Shown piece by piece: positions 39,508-49,637 of a DNA stretch of 64,000 nucleotides. The DNA lies in contig NZ_LMLU01000005.1 in assembly GCF_001422665.1 (NCBI RefSeq), positions 622,562-686,561 on the forward strand. The letters run 5' to 3'. Position 1 is the stretch's first letter. Each line of letters opens with the position of its first letter. The translations under genes were made by a program, and so were the position numbers. The stretch is from Arthrobacter sp. Leaf234 (GTDB taxonomy: Bacteria > Actinomycetota > Actinomycetes > Actinomycetales > Micrococcaceae). Below the pieces are notes generated by a model. That model searched no databases. It was not told the DNA's origin and worked only from the letters and a program-made list of their open reading frames with translations.

Positions 39508-39557
39508 GTCAGCGGAACCGAAGAACCGGGACCGCGGGAACGACCCCTGGAGGCACG

Positions 39558-40478
39558 GTGCTGGACCTGCGGAGACTGCGCCTGCTCAGGGAGCTCAAGA
39601 TCCGCGGCACGCTCGCCGACGTCGCCGCGGCCCTCAGCTACAGCCCGTCCTCCGTGTCGCAGCAACTGGCCCTGCTGGAGAAGGAAGTGGGCGTCGAACT
39701 CCTGCGGAAGACCGGACGGCGCGTGGTCCTGACGCCGCAGGCCGAGGTGCTCGTCGCGCACACGGCGGAACTGCTCGAAACCCTGGAGCGGGCCGAGGCC
39801 GACCTCGCGGCGTCGCTGACCACGGTCTCGGGGACCGTGCGGGTCGCCGTGTTCCAGTCCGCGGCGCTCGCGCTGATGCCCGACGCCCTGACGGCCATGA
39901 ACCGGGACTACCCCGAGGTCCGGGTGGAGATGGTGCAGCGCGAACCGGAGAGGGCGCTGTACGAGACCTTCGCCCGCGACTTCGATCTCGTCATCGCCGA
40001 GCAGTACCCCGGGCACGCCGCCCCGCGCCATGCGGAACTGGACCACGTACCGCTCACCCAGGACGCGATCCGCCTCGCCGTCCCGCGGGCAGGGGAACGC
40101 GCCGTCACGGCCATCACCACGGTGGCGGATGCCGCGGACGCGGCCTGGGTGATGGAACCGAGGGGTGCCGCGTCCCGCCACTGGGCGGAGCAGGCATGCC
40201 GCCGTGCCGGGTTCGAACCGGACGTGCGCTACGAGACCGCCGATCTCCAGGCCCAGATCCGGCTCATCGAGTCCGGCAACGCCGTCGCGCTCATGCCGGA
40301 TCTCGTGTGGACCGGGCGGAGCGTCCCCGTCCGGCTCCTCGACCTCGACGAGGACCCGCGGCGATCCATCTTCACCTCGGCACGCCGGGCCGGCGCGCGC
40401 AGACCCGCCGTGCTCGCCCTCCGCGACGTCCTCGGACGAGCCGCGGCCGGCGTGCGGCGGCCCGCGCAGGAGCAATAA
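39558..40478 (+). CDS. LysR-family transcriptional regulator
   Basis: 306 residues. The N-terminal winged helix lies at about 1-60 (LADVAAALSYSPSSVSQQLA, LEKEVGVELLRKTGRRV). The LysR substrate-binding domain follows from residue 90. GTG 39558 follows GGAGG. Divergent from putA with a palindrome between them, it probably activates proline use and represses itself. The effector (proline?) is inferred from context only. Confidence 0.9.
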   Translation: MLDLRRLRLLRELKIRGTLADVAAALSYSPSSVSQQLALLEKEVGVELLRKTGRRVVLTPQAEVLVAHTAELLETLERAEADLAASLTTVSGTVRVAVFQSAALALMPDALTAMNRDYPEVRVEMVQREPERALYETFARDFDLVIAEQYPGHAAPRHAELDHVPLTQDAIRLAVPRAGERAVTAITTVADAADAAWVMEPRGAASRHWAEQACRRAGFEPDVRYETADLQAQIRLIESGNAVALMPDLVWTGRSVPVRLLDLDEDPRRSIFTSARRAGARRPAVLALRDVLGRAAAGVRRPAQEQ

Positions 40479-40538
40479 ACCGTCCGCCGATCCCGTTCAA
40501 AGCATGACGCACGTTTTCGCCCTGTTCCGCACCGCTCC

Positions 40539-40544
40539 TAAGGT
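40539..40544 (+). promoter_or_regulatory. -10 box of the ribA-ribD_C fusion gene
   Basis: TAAGGT six bases before ATG 40551, with no Shine-Dalgarno sequence. Leaderless start inferred. Confidence 0.45.
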
Positions 40545-40550
40545 TGTTGC

Positions 40551-41960
40551 ATGCCCGCCCAGCCCGTCCGCTCCTTCCCGTCCGCGTTCCCGTCCGGGTC
40601 CCCGTCCGTCCCCGCCAGCGTGGAGCGGGTCGCGGAGACCGTGCTGCCCACGCGGCACGGGACCTTCCGGCTGGTCGGGTACCGCGACGGCGGCGGGACG
40701 GAGCACGTGGTGCTCGCTCAGGGGATCGACGACGACGCGACCGACATGTCCGCGGCGCCGCCGCTCGTGCGGGTCCACAGCGAGTGCCTGACCGGGGATG
40801 CCCTCGGATCATGGCGCTGCGACTGCGGGGAGCAGCTCGACGCTGCGCTCGCGGAGATCGCCCGCGAGGGTCGTGGCGCCGTGGTGTACGTCCGTGGACA
40901 CGAGGGTCGCGGGATCGGCCTGCTCGCGAAGCTCAAGGCGTACGCACTCCAGGACCAGGGGATCGACACCGTGGATGCGAACACCGCGCTCGGTCTGCCG
41001 GTCGACGCGCGCCGGTACGACCAGGCCGCCGAGATCCTGCAGGACCTCGGGATCAGGGCCGTGCGCCTCCTCTCCGGGAATCCCGCCAAGGAGGAGGCCC
41101 TGGCGGACCTGGGGATCCGTGTCGTCGAGCGGCGGGGGCTCGTGGTGTCCGAGCGCTCGGAGAACGCACGCTACCTGGCGACGAAGCGGGCCCGGATGCG
41201 CCATGACGCCGCGCCGGTCGCCGACGCCTGGGACCTGCTGCTGGACGGCATCGTGCCCGCTGCACCGCCGCCCGGTGAGGCCGAGGAGCTGGCCCACCGC
41301 TACGGCTACGTGGCCGGTGCCACCGGGCAGCTCGTCATCGGGCAGCTGCGGCAGAGCCTCGACGGGTTCATCGCCTCGCGGACGGGTGACGCCGGGCTGC
41401 ACGAGGACCGGGGCGATCACGGCCACCTGCAGCGCCTGCGGGCTCTCGTGGACGCCGTCGTGGTCGGGGCGTCGACCGTCCTCGCGGAGGACTGCTCGCT
41501 CGCTGTCGAGGACGTCTCCGGCACGAGCCCCGTGCGCGTGGTGCTCGACGCCGGCGCGAAGGTCGGTGTGCAGGCACGCGTCCTCGCCGACGACGGCGTC
41601 CCGACCCTGTGGATCACGGGATTCGGAGCGGTGGTCCCGACGGGCCTGCCCGCGTCCGTCGAGGTGGTCCGGCTCGCGGAGGACGATTTCGCTCCCCGGC
41701 GCGTCCTCGACATCCTGCAGGCGCGGGGGCTGCGGAAGGTGCTGATCGAGGGGGGCGGGAAGACGGTGTCCCGTTTCCTCGACGCCGGGCTGCTCGACAG
41801 GCTCTACCTCACCACCGCGCCCGTCCTCGTGGGCGACGGCGTGCCGGGCATCCGGTTCAGCGGCTCGGATGCCCTCGACGAGGCCCGCAGCGCCCCCGTG
41901 CGGCGCTTCGTGTTCGGACAGGACATCTGCACGGAGTTCAACTTCGCCGCGGTGCGCTGA
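40551..41960 (+). CDS. GTP cyclohydrolase II fused to RibD C-terminal reductase domain
   Basis: 469 residues. Residues about 25-230 are a RibA-type GTP cyclohydrolase II: zinc Cys79, Cys90 and Cys92 in HSECLTGDALGSWRCDCGEQ, GHEGRGIGLLAK, and Tyr131 in KAYALQDQG, which is the canonical residue. From about 245 a RibD_C/dihydrofolate-reductase-like domain follows (QLRQSLDGFIA, VDAVVVGASTV, KVLIEGGGKTVSRFL). There is no deaminase (RibD_N) or DHBP synthase (RibB) part. The pair would open GTP and reduce the ribose before deamination. No other riboflavin gene is in the window, so a specialised flavin or pterin role is possible. Confidence 0.88.
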   Translation: MPAQPVRSFPSAFPSGSPSVPASVERVAETVLPTRHGTFRLVGYRDGGGTEHVVLAQGIDDDATDMSAAPPLVRVHSECLTGDALGSWRCDCGEQLDAALAEIAREGRGAVVYVRGHEGRGIGLLAKLKAYALQDQGIDTVDANTALGLPVDARRYDQAAEILQDLGIRAVRLLSGNPAKEEALADLGIRVVERRGLVVSERSENARYLATKRARMRHDAAPVADAWDLLLDGIVPAAPPPGEAEELAHRYGYVAGATGQLVIGQLRQSLDGFIASRTGDAGLHEDRGDHGHLQRLRALVDAVVVGASTVLAEDCSLAVEDVSGTSPVRVVLDAGAKVGVQARVLADDGVPTLWITGFGAVVPTGLPASVEVVRLAEDDFAPRRVLDILQARGLRKVLIEGGGKTVSRFLDAGLLDRLYLTTAPVLVGDGVPGIRFSGSDALDEARSAPVRRFVFGQDICTEFNFAAVR

Positions 41961-41988
41961 CGAGGGTGACGGACGCCGGACGAACGAA

Positions 41989-42027
41989 TCCCACGGCGCC
42001 GCGGCTGGAAGCCGCTGCACCGTGGGA
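41989..42027. terminator. Bidirectional hairpin after the ribA fusion
   Basis: TCCCACGG/CCGTGGGA outer stem (41989-41996, 42020-42027) with an inner GCGGCT/AGCCGC stem, between two convergent genes. Confidence 0.6.
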
Positions 42028-42056
42028 CCCGATCGGTACCGAGGCGTGCCGGGAGA

Positions 42057-42287
42057 TCAGGATCCCTCGTCGAGCCTCTTGCTCTTGCCCTGGAGCCTGT
42101 CGATGTGCTCGGACGCCTCGGCCTTGTTGATGTCTGCGGGGATCTCCTCGCCGGCCTCGCGGGCGAGGGTGTCGAGGTAGCTGCGCTGAGCCGCGGTCAT
42201 GGGCTCGTCGCCGGTGACCCAGTCGGAGGGATCGCGCTCGAAACCGCCGTCGGGCTCGGAGGTCGGGCTTCCCAGTGTGTCTGCCAT
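42057..42287 (-). CDS. DUF3072 family small protein
   Basis: 76 residues, acidic and helical. The core MTAAQRSYLDTLAREAGEE followed by IPADINKAEASEHIDRLQ matches the DUF3072 pattern, seen in many actinobacteria and of unknown function. ATG 42287 has AGAGGAA five bases upstream. No signal peptide. Confidence 0.8.
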   Translation of the reverse strand: MADTLGSPTSEPDGGFERDPSDWVTGDEPMTAAQRSYLDTLAREAGEEIPADINKAEASEHIDRLQGKSKRLDEGS

Positions 42288-42349
42288 GTGTGTTCCTCTT
42301 CGTCGTGGGGCGTGAGCCATCAGTCTACTTACCGTCACCGACACCCTTG

Positions 42350-42355
42350 TAGGGT
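42350..42355 (+). promoter_or_regulatory. -10 box of the SRPBCC gene
   Basis: TAGGGT six bases before ATG 42362, no ribosome site. Leaderless start inferred. Confidence 0.5.
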
Positions 42356-42361
42356 GGTGCC

Positions 42362-42808
42362 ATGATCACCGTCAGAGGATCCATCAGCACCGTCCTTCCT
42401 CCCGAGCGGGCCTTCGCCTTCCTCTCCGAGTTCGAGAACACGAGCACCTGGGATCCCGGGACTCCCGTCGTCGGGAAGCGGTCCGACGGACCGGCTGCCG
42501 TGGGGCACCGCTACCACGCCGAGGCCGAGTTCCGTGGCAAGCGCCGGCCGATCGAGTACGAGATCATCGAGCTGCGGCCCGGGCACATCCGGTTGCGCGG
42601 GGAGAATAAGACTCTCGTCGCCTCCGATGCGATGGACGTGGTCCCCTCGACGTCCATCCCGGGCGGCAGCGATGTCACCTACACCGCGGAATTCGACCTG
42701 AAGGGGATGCTGAAGATCGCACAGCCCCTCCTTCGGCCGGCGTTCGACGCGCTGCGTGATCCGGCGTTGAACGGGATGAAGGGGAAGCTCGACAGCCTGG
42801 CCGGCTAG
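42362..42808 (+). CDS. SRPBCC (polyketide cyclase-like) family protein
   Basis: 148 residues of START/Bet v1-like fold: an N-terminal strand (ITVRGSISTVLPPERAFAFL), FENTSTWDPGTPV, then VGHRYHAEAEF and a long C-terminal helix. Such proteins bind small hydrophobic ligands in a cavity. The function here is unknown. Its stop overlaps the end of a convergent pseudogene by four bases. Confidence 0.8.
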   Translation: MITVRGSISTVLPPERAFAFLSEFENTSTWDPGTPVVGKRSDGPAAVGHRYHAEAEFRGKRRPIEYEIIELRPGHIRLRGENKTLVASDAMDVVPSTSIPGGSDVTYTAEFDLKGMLKIAQPLLRPAFDALRDPALNGMKGKLDSLAG

Positions 42809-43507
42809 CGCGGTTCCGGGCCCACGTCGGCGATCCACCGCCCGACGGGTGGGGGCTCCTGTGGTCCGTCCGGCCGGCGGATCGCCGGGACGCGTCTGCG
42901 CACCTGGCGCTCGGAGTGCGCTGCCAGCCGCATCCGTCCGCTGGTGTACCGCACCCCACCGCGCGCCCTGCTCAGGACGGCGAGCCAGCTGTACATGGAC
43001 CGCTCCGCGAGCCACAGCGGTGCCCACAGCGCAGCAGCGGGTGGATGCACCGCCCGCCCACTCCGCCGTCGCCGGCCCAGCTCCGCAGGGCGGCGACGCC
43101 GCAGGCCAGCCCGGCGAGCTGCAATCCGTCGGGACGGATGAGGACCAGCGCGGGCAGGACGCCGAGTTCCGCCAGAAGGCGCGCCGGCTGCGCCACGCTG
43201 TCATAGGCCTGCCGCACGGGCTGCCGCAGGACGTGCTGCGCGGTATAGAGAAGACGACGCACGAAGAGATCGTCCGCCCGGGCCTCCCTCCCACTGGCAG
43301 CACGGATGGTCCGGACCAGTTCGAGGTTCTCGAACAGGGCGTCGGTACTGTACCCACCGGGCGCGACGCCGGAAGGACGCGTCGGCGGATCCATCGACCA
43401 CCGTGACGTCGACCCACCGCATCAGCCGGGACAGGTAGCGGGCCAGCTCATCGGGGGGCCCCGTCGGTCCACCTCAGCGGCAGGATGTACTCGGCCGGCT
43501 GGTGCAT
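42805..43507 (-). pseudogene. Decayed family 2 glycosyltransferase gene
   Basis: Glycosyltransferase-like fragments appear in order on the minus strand but in different frames. MHQPAEYILPLRWTDGAP starts at 43507 with AGGAGG upstream. DELARYLSRLMRWVDVTVVD then follows in another frame after a six-base C run (43453-43458) that brings in a stop. ALFENLELVRTIRAASGREA and RQAYDSVAQPARLLAELGVL are in a third frame from about 43360. MYSWLAVLSRARGGVRYTSG and RMRLAAHSERQVRRR come in yet another frame from about 43045. At the second junction (about 43360) the central catalytic region is missing, so this is an internal deletion plus at least two frameshifts. The family call rests on my recollection of intact homologues. 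Confidence 0.75.
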
Positions 43508-43669
43508 GGCTGCTGCGGGTCCTCCTGCGCAACGGGTTCCCGGACCTGATATCCGCTTCTCCTCAACTACTAAGGCTGCTTATGGTGAGGGGGCAAGGAA
43601 CGTGCGCTACCGGTCTCCGATGGACAGGGAGTGCCCGCGGGAGAAACCCAGCAGACACCAGGAGGAACA

Positions 43670-44509
43670 GTGAGCCAGTCAGTGCAGCAGCAGGACCCAC
43701 CCGGAACCACCGATGCGATGCAGCCCGCGCCCGATCACGGCGAACAGTCCTATCGCGGCTCGGGCCGCCTCGCCGGCAAGAAGGCGGTCATCACCGGCGG
43801 TGACAGCGGCATCGGTCGCGCGGTCGCCATCGCGTATGCGAGGGAGGGCGCGGACGTCCTCATCAGCTATCTGGACGAGGACGACGACGCCCGCGAGACC
43901 GCGCGCTGGGTCGAGGAGGCAGGCAGGACCGCTGTCCTCTTCCCCGGCGATCTGGCCGATCCGGCGACGTGCAGGGGCGTGATCGACACGGCGGTGCAGG
44001 AGTTCGGGCGCGTGGACATCCTCGTCAGCAACGCCGCCTTCCAGATGACGCACGAGAGCATCGAGGAGATTCCGGACGAGGAGTGGGACCGCACCCTGGC
44101 CATCAACCTCAGCGCGTTCTTCCACCTGACGAAGGCGGTCCTCCCGCACATGGGCCCGGGCGGCGCGATCATCGGGTCCAGTTCGGTGAACTCGGACAAC
44201 CCCGTCCCCACCCTCATGCCCTATTCGGCCACCAAGGCCGGCATCGCGAACATGACGGCCGCCATGGCGCAGCTCCTCGCCGAGCGCGGCATCCGCGCTA
44301 ATTCGGTGGCGCCCGGACCGATCTGGACACCGCTCATCCCGGCGACGATGCCCGAGGACCAGGTGGAGAGCTTCGGGCAGCAGGTTCCGATGCGGCGCGC
44401 AGGCCAGCCGGCGGAGCTCGCCCCGGTGTACGTGCTGCTGGCCTCGGACGAAGCGAGCTACGTCTCCGGTGCACGCATCGCCGTGACGGGCGGACAACCC
44501 ATCCTGTAG
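43670..44509 (+). CDS. SDR-family oxidoreductase, general-stress type
   Basis: 279 residues. A hydrophilic N-terminal extension (1-40) precedes the Rossmann core with GGDSGIG. NAAFQMTHE and the catalytic YSATK with its preceding Ser are present, as is the C-terminal YVSGARIAVTGG. The extended form resembles YghA/YhdF-type NAD(P)-dependent dehydrogenases induced by stress. GTG 43670 follows AGGAGGAA. No other catabolic gene is adjacent, so its substrate is open. Confidence 0.88.
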   Translation: MSQSVQQQDPPGTTDAMQPAPDHGEQSYRGSGRLAGKKAVITGGDSGIGRAVAIAYAREGADVLISYLDEDDDARETARWVEEAGRTAVLFPGDLADPATCRGVIDTAVQEFGRVDILVSNAAFQMTHESIEEIPDEEWDRTLAINLSAFFHLTKAVLPHMGPGGAIIGSSSVNSDNPVPTLMPYSATKAGIANMTAAMAQLLAERGIRANSVAPGPIWTPLIPATMPEDQVESFGQQVPMRRAGQPAELAPVYVLLASDEASYVSGARIAVTGGQPIL

Positions 44510-44565
44510 CGTCCGTCCGCGCCGTCCGGGACGCACCCATCCACAGCCGGAGCGGACACGAACAT

Positions 44566-44628
44566 GTGGGGGACAAGCCTCCCTCGGACGCATAACAGTG
44601 GTCGTCCGCGGGAGGCTGTCCTCCCCAC
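44566..44628. terminator. Large bidirectional hairpin between SDR and SMP-30 genes
   Basis: Arms 44566-44590 and 44603-44628 pair over about 24 bp with small bulges around a 12-base loop. It lies between two convergent stops 155 bases apart. Confidence 0.65.
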
Positions 44629-44663
44629 GCATCATCGCTCCGGAGGCGGATCGGACCGGGGAC

Positions 44664-45521
44664 TCAGCCCCGGAACATCGGCAGCGGTGCTCCTGCCACA
44701 CCGGGCGTCACCGCGAAGAGGGCGCCCGCCAGTGGCTCCGACCCGGCCGGGATGTTCTCCTGCGTGGTCGTGATGAACAGCGTCGAGAGGTCCGCTCCTC
44801 CGAAGGCGCACGCCGTCACGTTGGTGACGGGCAGGGGGATGTGCTCCGACAACCTGCCCGACGCATCGAAGCGCGCCACGGCGCCCCCGCCGTACAGCGC
44901 GGTCCAGACACCGCCCTCCGCGTCGATCGCCATGCCGTCCGGCATCCCCAGCGCGGGCTCGACGACGGCGAAGGTGCGGCGGTCCGTGAAGCTCCCCGCC
45001 TCGACGTCGTACCCGAGCGCGTCGATCCGGCCCGTCGGGGTGTCGCTGAAGAAGGCGGTGCCGCCGTCGGGGGAGAAGTGCAGGCCGTTGGACACCGTGA
45101 TCCCGGTGAGCAGCGTCGAGACCGAGTGGTCGCCGTCCAGCGAGTACAGCGTGCCGGCGCCGAAGCCGCCCTCCCAGCCCATCGAGCCGCAGAGGAACCT
45201 GCCGGCCGTGTCGCAGCCGCCGTCGTTCATGCGGACGGCGGGGTCGTCGAAGGCCTCCGGCCCCTGCTCCAGGTCGGAGAGCGACTCGTCCGCGAACACG
45301 AAACCACGCTCCACGCCGATGACGTAGCCGCCCGAAGCGCGGCCGCGGATCACGCCGGCCAGGCGGGGATGCACGTCGTGCCGGTCGATGCTGCCGTCCT
45401 CGTGGCGCAGGAGGACGTCGCCCTCCATCATGTCGACGAGGAGCAGTTCTCCCCGCCGCGGATCCCAGTAGGGTCCCTCGCCGTGGAAGGTGCAGACATC
45501 GGAGATCTGTTCGGCTTTCAC
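44664..45521 (-). CDS. SMP-30/gluconolactonase/LRE family protein
   Basis: 285 residues of six-bladed propeller type. Metal-site segments are visible: FHGEGPYWDPRRGELLLVDM, VRMNDGGCDTAGRFLCGSMG, TVSNGLHFSPDGGTAFFSDT and GMPDGMAIDAEGGVWTALYG. Likely a lactonase acting on sugar lactones. GTG 45521 has AGGAGG just upstream. Soluble, no signal peptide. The next gene upstream on the same strand is the DUF3515 lipoprotein, 42 bases away, so they may be one transcript. Confidence 0.9.
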   Translation of the reverse strand: MKAEQISDVCTFHGEGPYWDPRRGELLLVDMMEGDVLLRHEDGSIDRHDVHPRLAGVIRGRASGGYVIGVERGFVFADESLSDLEQGPEAFDDPAVRMNDGGCDTAGRFLCGSMGWEGGFGAGTLYSLDGDHSVSTLLTGITVSNGLHFSPDGGTAFFSDTPTGRIDALGYDVEAGSFTDRRTFAVVEPALGMPDGMAIDAEGGVWTALYGGGAVARFDASGRLSEHIPLPVTNVTACAFGGADLSTLFITTTQENIPAGSEPLAGALFAVTPGVAGAPLPMFRG

Positions 45522-45563
45522 TGTGCCTCCTGGCGGTTCGCGGCTGGTGCGGTCGGTCCGGCG

Positions 45564-46052
45564 TCAGCCGCCGGTGGGTACGGGGGTGGCCTCGGACAGT
45601 CCCACGCAGGCCCGGGTCTGCTCGACGCGCGAGACGGCGTCGCCCAGCTCCACGAGGACCGTGCTGGAGGCCACCTCCTCCGGATCGAACAGGACCTCGA
45701 CGGCGGGATCCCGCCCGTAGGTGGTCGCGGTCCACGCAGGATCGCCCTCTCGGACCACCCAGTCGACGTCGTTCACGGTCACGCAGGGATCGGTGGTCGG
45801 CCCGGGGACGACGACGCCGCAGCGCAGCACCACCCGGGACGGATCGCCCCAGGCCGACGTCGCCTGGCTGTTCGTGTCCCGCTGCTCGTTCTCGGCGACC
45901 AGCGGCGGCAGGGCGATCATCACGTCCGCGCAGTCGGCATTCGCGGCGTCCGCCGCGGGGTCGACGTCGACGACGGACGTGCAGCCGGGCAGCACGACCA
46001 GCAGGGTCGCGGCGGCGGCCAGGAGGGCCACGGCACGGGGGAGAGCACGCAT
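45564..46052 (-). CDS. DUF3515 family lipoprotein
   Basis: 162 residues. Signal sequence with lipobox LPGC near residue 24, so the mature protein is anchored by its lipidated Cys. The core VVLRCGVVVPGPTTDPCVTV and VDWVVREGDPAW is typical of DUF3515. In mycobacteria and other actinobacteria the family is encoded beside ddl. Here about 11 kb separates them. ATG 46052 has TAGGCT six bases upstream. Confidence 0.88.
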   Translation of the reverse strand: MRALPRAVALLAAAATLLVVLPGCTSVVDVDPAADAANADCADVMIALPPLVAENEQRDTNSQATSAWGDPSRVVLRCGVVVPGPTTDPCVTVNDVDWVVREGDPAWTATTYGRDPAVEVLFDPEEVASSTVLVELGDAVSRVEQTRACVGLSEATPVPTGG

Positions 46053-46058
46053 GGAGCC

Positions 46059-46064
46059 AGCCTA
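46059..46064 (-). promoter_or_regulatory. -10 box of the DUF3515 gene
   Basis: TAGGCT on the minus strand exactly six bases before ATG 46052. Leaderless start inferred. Confidence 0.5.
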
Positions 46065-46302
46065 GTGCGTGCCCCCGGCCTTCCCGCGCCGCGCGGTCGG
46101 CGCTTCATCGGCTTGCGGCCGCAGCCTCCGATTCGATCCCCGGCCCCCGCCCGCTGCGACACGCGGCCGCCGCCGGACCCGGCCGACCGCGCCGACGAGC
46201 CGACCGCCAGTAGGATTCGAGAGCCGCAGCGCTCAGGCTGACGGTCCCACGCGTGACCGGTGCGCTTCCCCAGCATCCCGGCGCAGATCGAGCCGAGGAC
46301 GA

Positions 46303-48122
<1,820 letters not shown>

Positions 48123-48125
48123 ACC

Positions 48126-49544
48126 GTGGGCCCCACCTTCTCGAAGCCCCTCGGCTCGCGCGGGACGCCCATCCCCGGCGTCGTGCTCTTCGACCTCCCG
48201 GTCCACGGTGACAACCGCGGCTGGTTCAAGGAGAACTGGCAGCGGGCCAAGATGACGGCCGCCGGCCTCGCCGACTTCGGACCCGTGCAGAACAACATCT
48301 CCTTCAACGAGTCCGCCGGCACGACCCGCGGCATCCATGCCGAACCCTGGGACAAGTTCATCTCGGTGGCGACAGGGCGCGTCTTCGGTGCCTGGGTGGA
48401 CCTGCGCGAGGGACCCTCGTTCGGTGCGGTCTTCACGGCCGAACTGGACCCCTCCACCGCCATCTTCATCCCCCGCGGCGTGGGCAATGCCTTCCAGACC
48501 CTCGAGGACGGCACGGCCTACACCTACCTCGTCAACGACCACTGGTCGGCCGACGCGCAGGACCAGTACGTGTTCCTCAATCTCGCGGACGAGACGGCGG
48601 CGATCGACTGGCCCATCCCGCTCGCGGACGCCGAGCTGTCCGACAAGGACCGGAAGCACCCCCGGCTCGCCGACGTCACACCGCTCGCGCCGCGCCGCAC
48701 GCTCGTCGTCGGCGCCGACGGACAGCTGGGACGGGCGCTGCGCACGGCCCTCGACGGGCACCCGTCGGTGGAGTTCGCCGGCCGCGCCGAGCTGGACCTG
48801 CTCGGCGGCGGGCTCGACGACGCCCGAGCGTGGACGGGCTACGACACCATCATCAATGCGGCGGCCTACACCGCCGTCGATACCGCGGAGACCCCGGAGG
48901 GCCGCGCGGCGGCCTGGGCGGTCAACGTCTCGGGGGTCGCGGCCCTGGCGCGCGTGGCCACCGCGCACCGCATCACCCTCGTGCAGGTCTCCAGCGACTA
49001 CGTCTTCGACGGATCGCGGGAACTGTATGACGAGGACGAGGCCTTCAGTCCCCTCGGTGTCTACGGGCAGACCAAGGCCGCAGGTGACGCGATCGTCGCG
49101 ACCGTGCCGCGCCACTACATCGTGCGCACCAGCTGGGTCATCGGTGAAGGCGGGAACTTCGTGCGCACCATGGCGAGCCTCGCGGGCCGCGGCATCTCGC
49201 CGAGCGTGGTGGACGACCAGATCGGCCGCCTCACGTTCACCGAGGACATCGCCGGGGCCATCCTGCACCTTGTCGGCACCGGCGCACCGTACGGCACCTA
49301 CAACGTCACGAACGACGGCGACGCACAGAGCTGGGCGGAGATCGCTGCGGAGGTGTTCGCCCTCTCCGGCCGGGAGCGGGAGGACGTCACGGGCGTCAGC
49401 ACGGAGGAGTACTTCGCGGGCAAGGAGGCGGCCCCGCGCCCGCTGCAGAGCACACTCGACCTGGCGAAGCTCAAGGCGGCGGGCTTCACGCCGGCGCTGG
49501 CGGCAGACCGCCTCGCCGCCTATGTCCGAGCGCTCGTCCCCTAG
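48126..49544 (+). CDS. dTDP-4-dehydrorhamnose 3,5-epimerase fused to dTDP-4-dehydrorhamnose reductase
   Basis: 472 residues: residues 1 to about 190 are RmlC-like cupin (RGWFKENWQRAKM, TTRGIHAEPWDKFIS with the catalytic His, FIPRGVGNAFQTLED). Residues about 195-472 are RmlD-like SDR (LVVGADGQLGRAL, NAAAYTAVDTAE, SSDYVFDG, YGQTKAAGD). The fusion does the last two steps of dTDP-rhamnose synthesis in one chain. Such fusions are known in actinobacteria. The first-step enzyme RmlA is not in the window. Confidence 0.93.
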   Translation: MGPTFSKPLGSRGTPIPGVVLFDLPVHGDNRGWFKENWQRAKMTAAGLADFGPVQNNISFNESAGTTRGIHAEPWDKFISVATGRVFGAWVDLREGPSFGAVFTAELDPSTAIFIPRGVGNAFQTLEDGTAYTYLVNDHWSADAQDQYVFLNLADETAAIDWPIPLADAELSDKDRKHPRLADVTPLAPRRTLVVGADGQLGRALRTALDGHPSVEFAGRAELDLLGGGLDDARAWTGYDTIINAAAYTAVDTAETPEGRAAAWAVNVSGVAALARVATAHRITLVQVSSDYVFDGSRELYDEDEAFSPLGVYGQTKAAGDAIVATVPRHYIVRTSWVIGEGGNFVRTMASLAGRGISPSVVDDQIGRLTFTEDIAGAILHLVGTGAPYGTYNVTNDGDAQSWAEIAAEVFALSGREREDVTGVSTEEYFAGKEAAPRPLQSTLDLAKLKAAGFTPALAADRLAAYVRALVP

Positions 49545-49637
49545 GGGTTCCCGGTTCGGCTGGGCGGCCCTCCCGGGTGGGCCCCGTATCATTGGTCCGA
49601 ATCCGACCCGACCACAGCTCCTCGACGGGGGACCCCG

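Noticed and set aside
43453..43458. Six-base C run read as programmed frameshifting in an active glycosyltransferase
   Set aside because: The same gene also lacks its central catalytic region and has a further frameshift, so decay is the simpler explanation.
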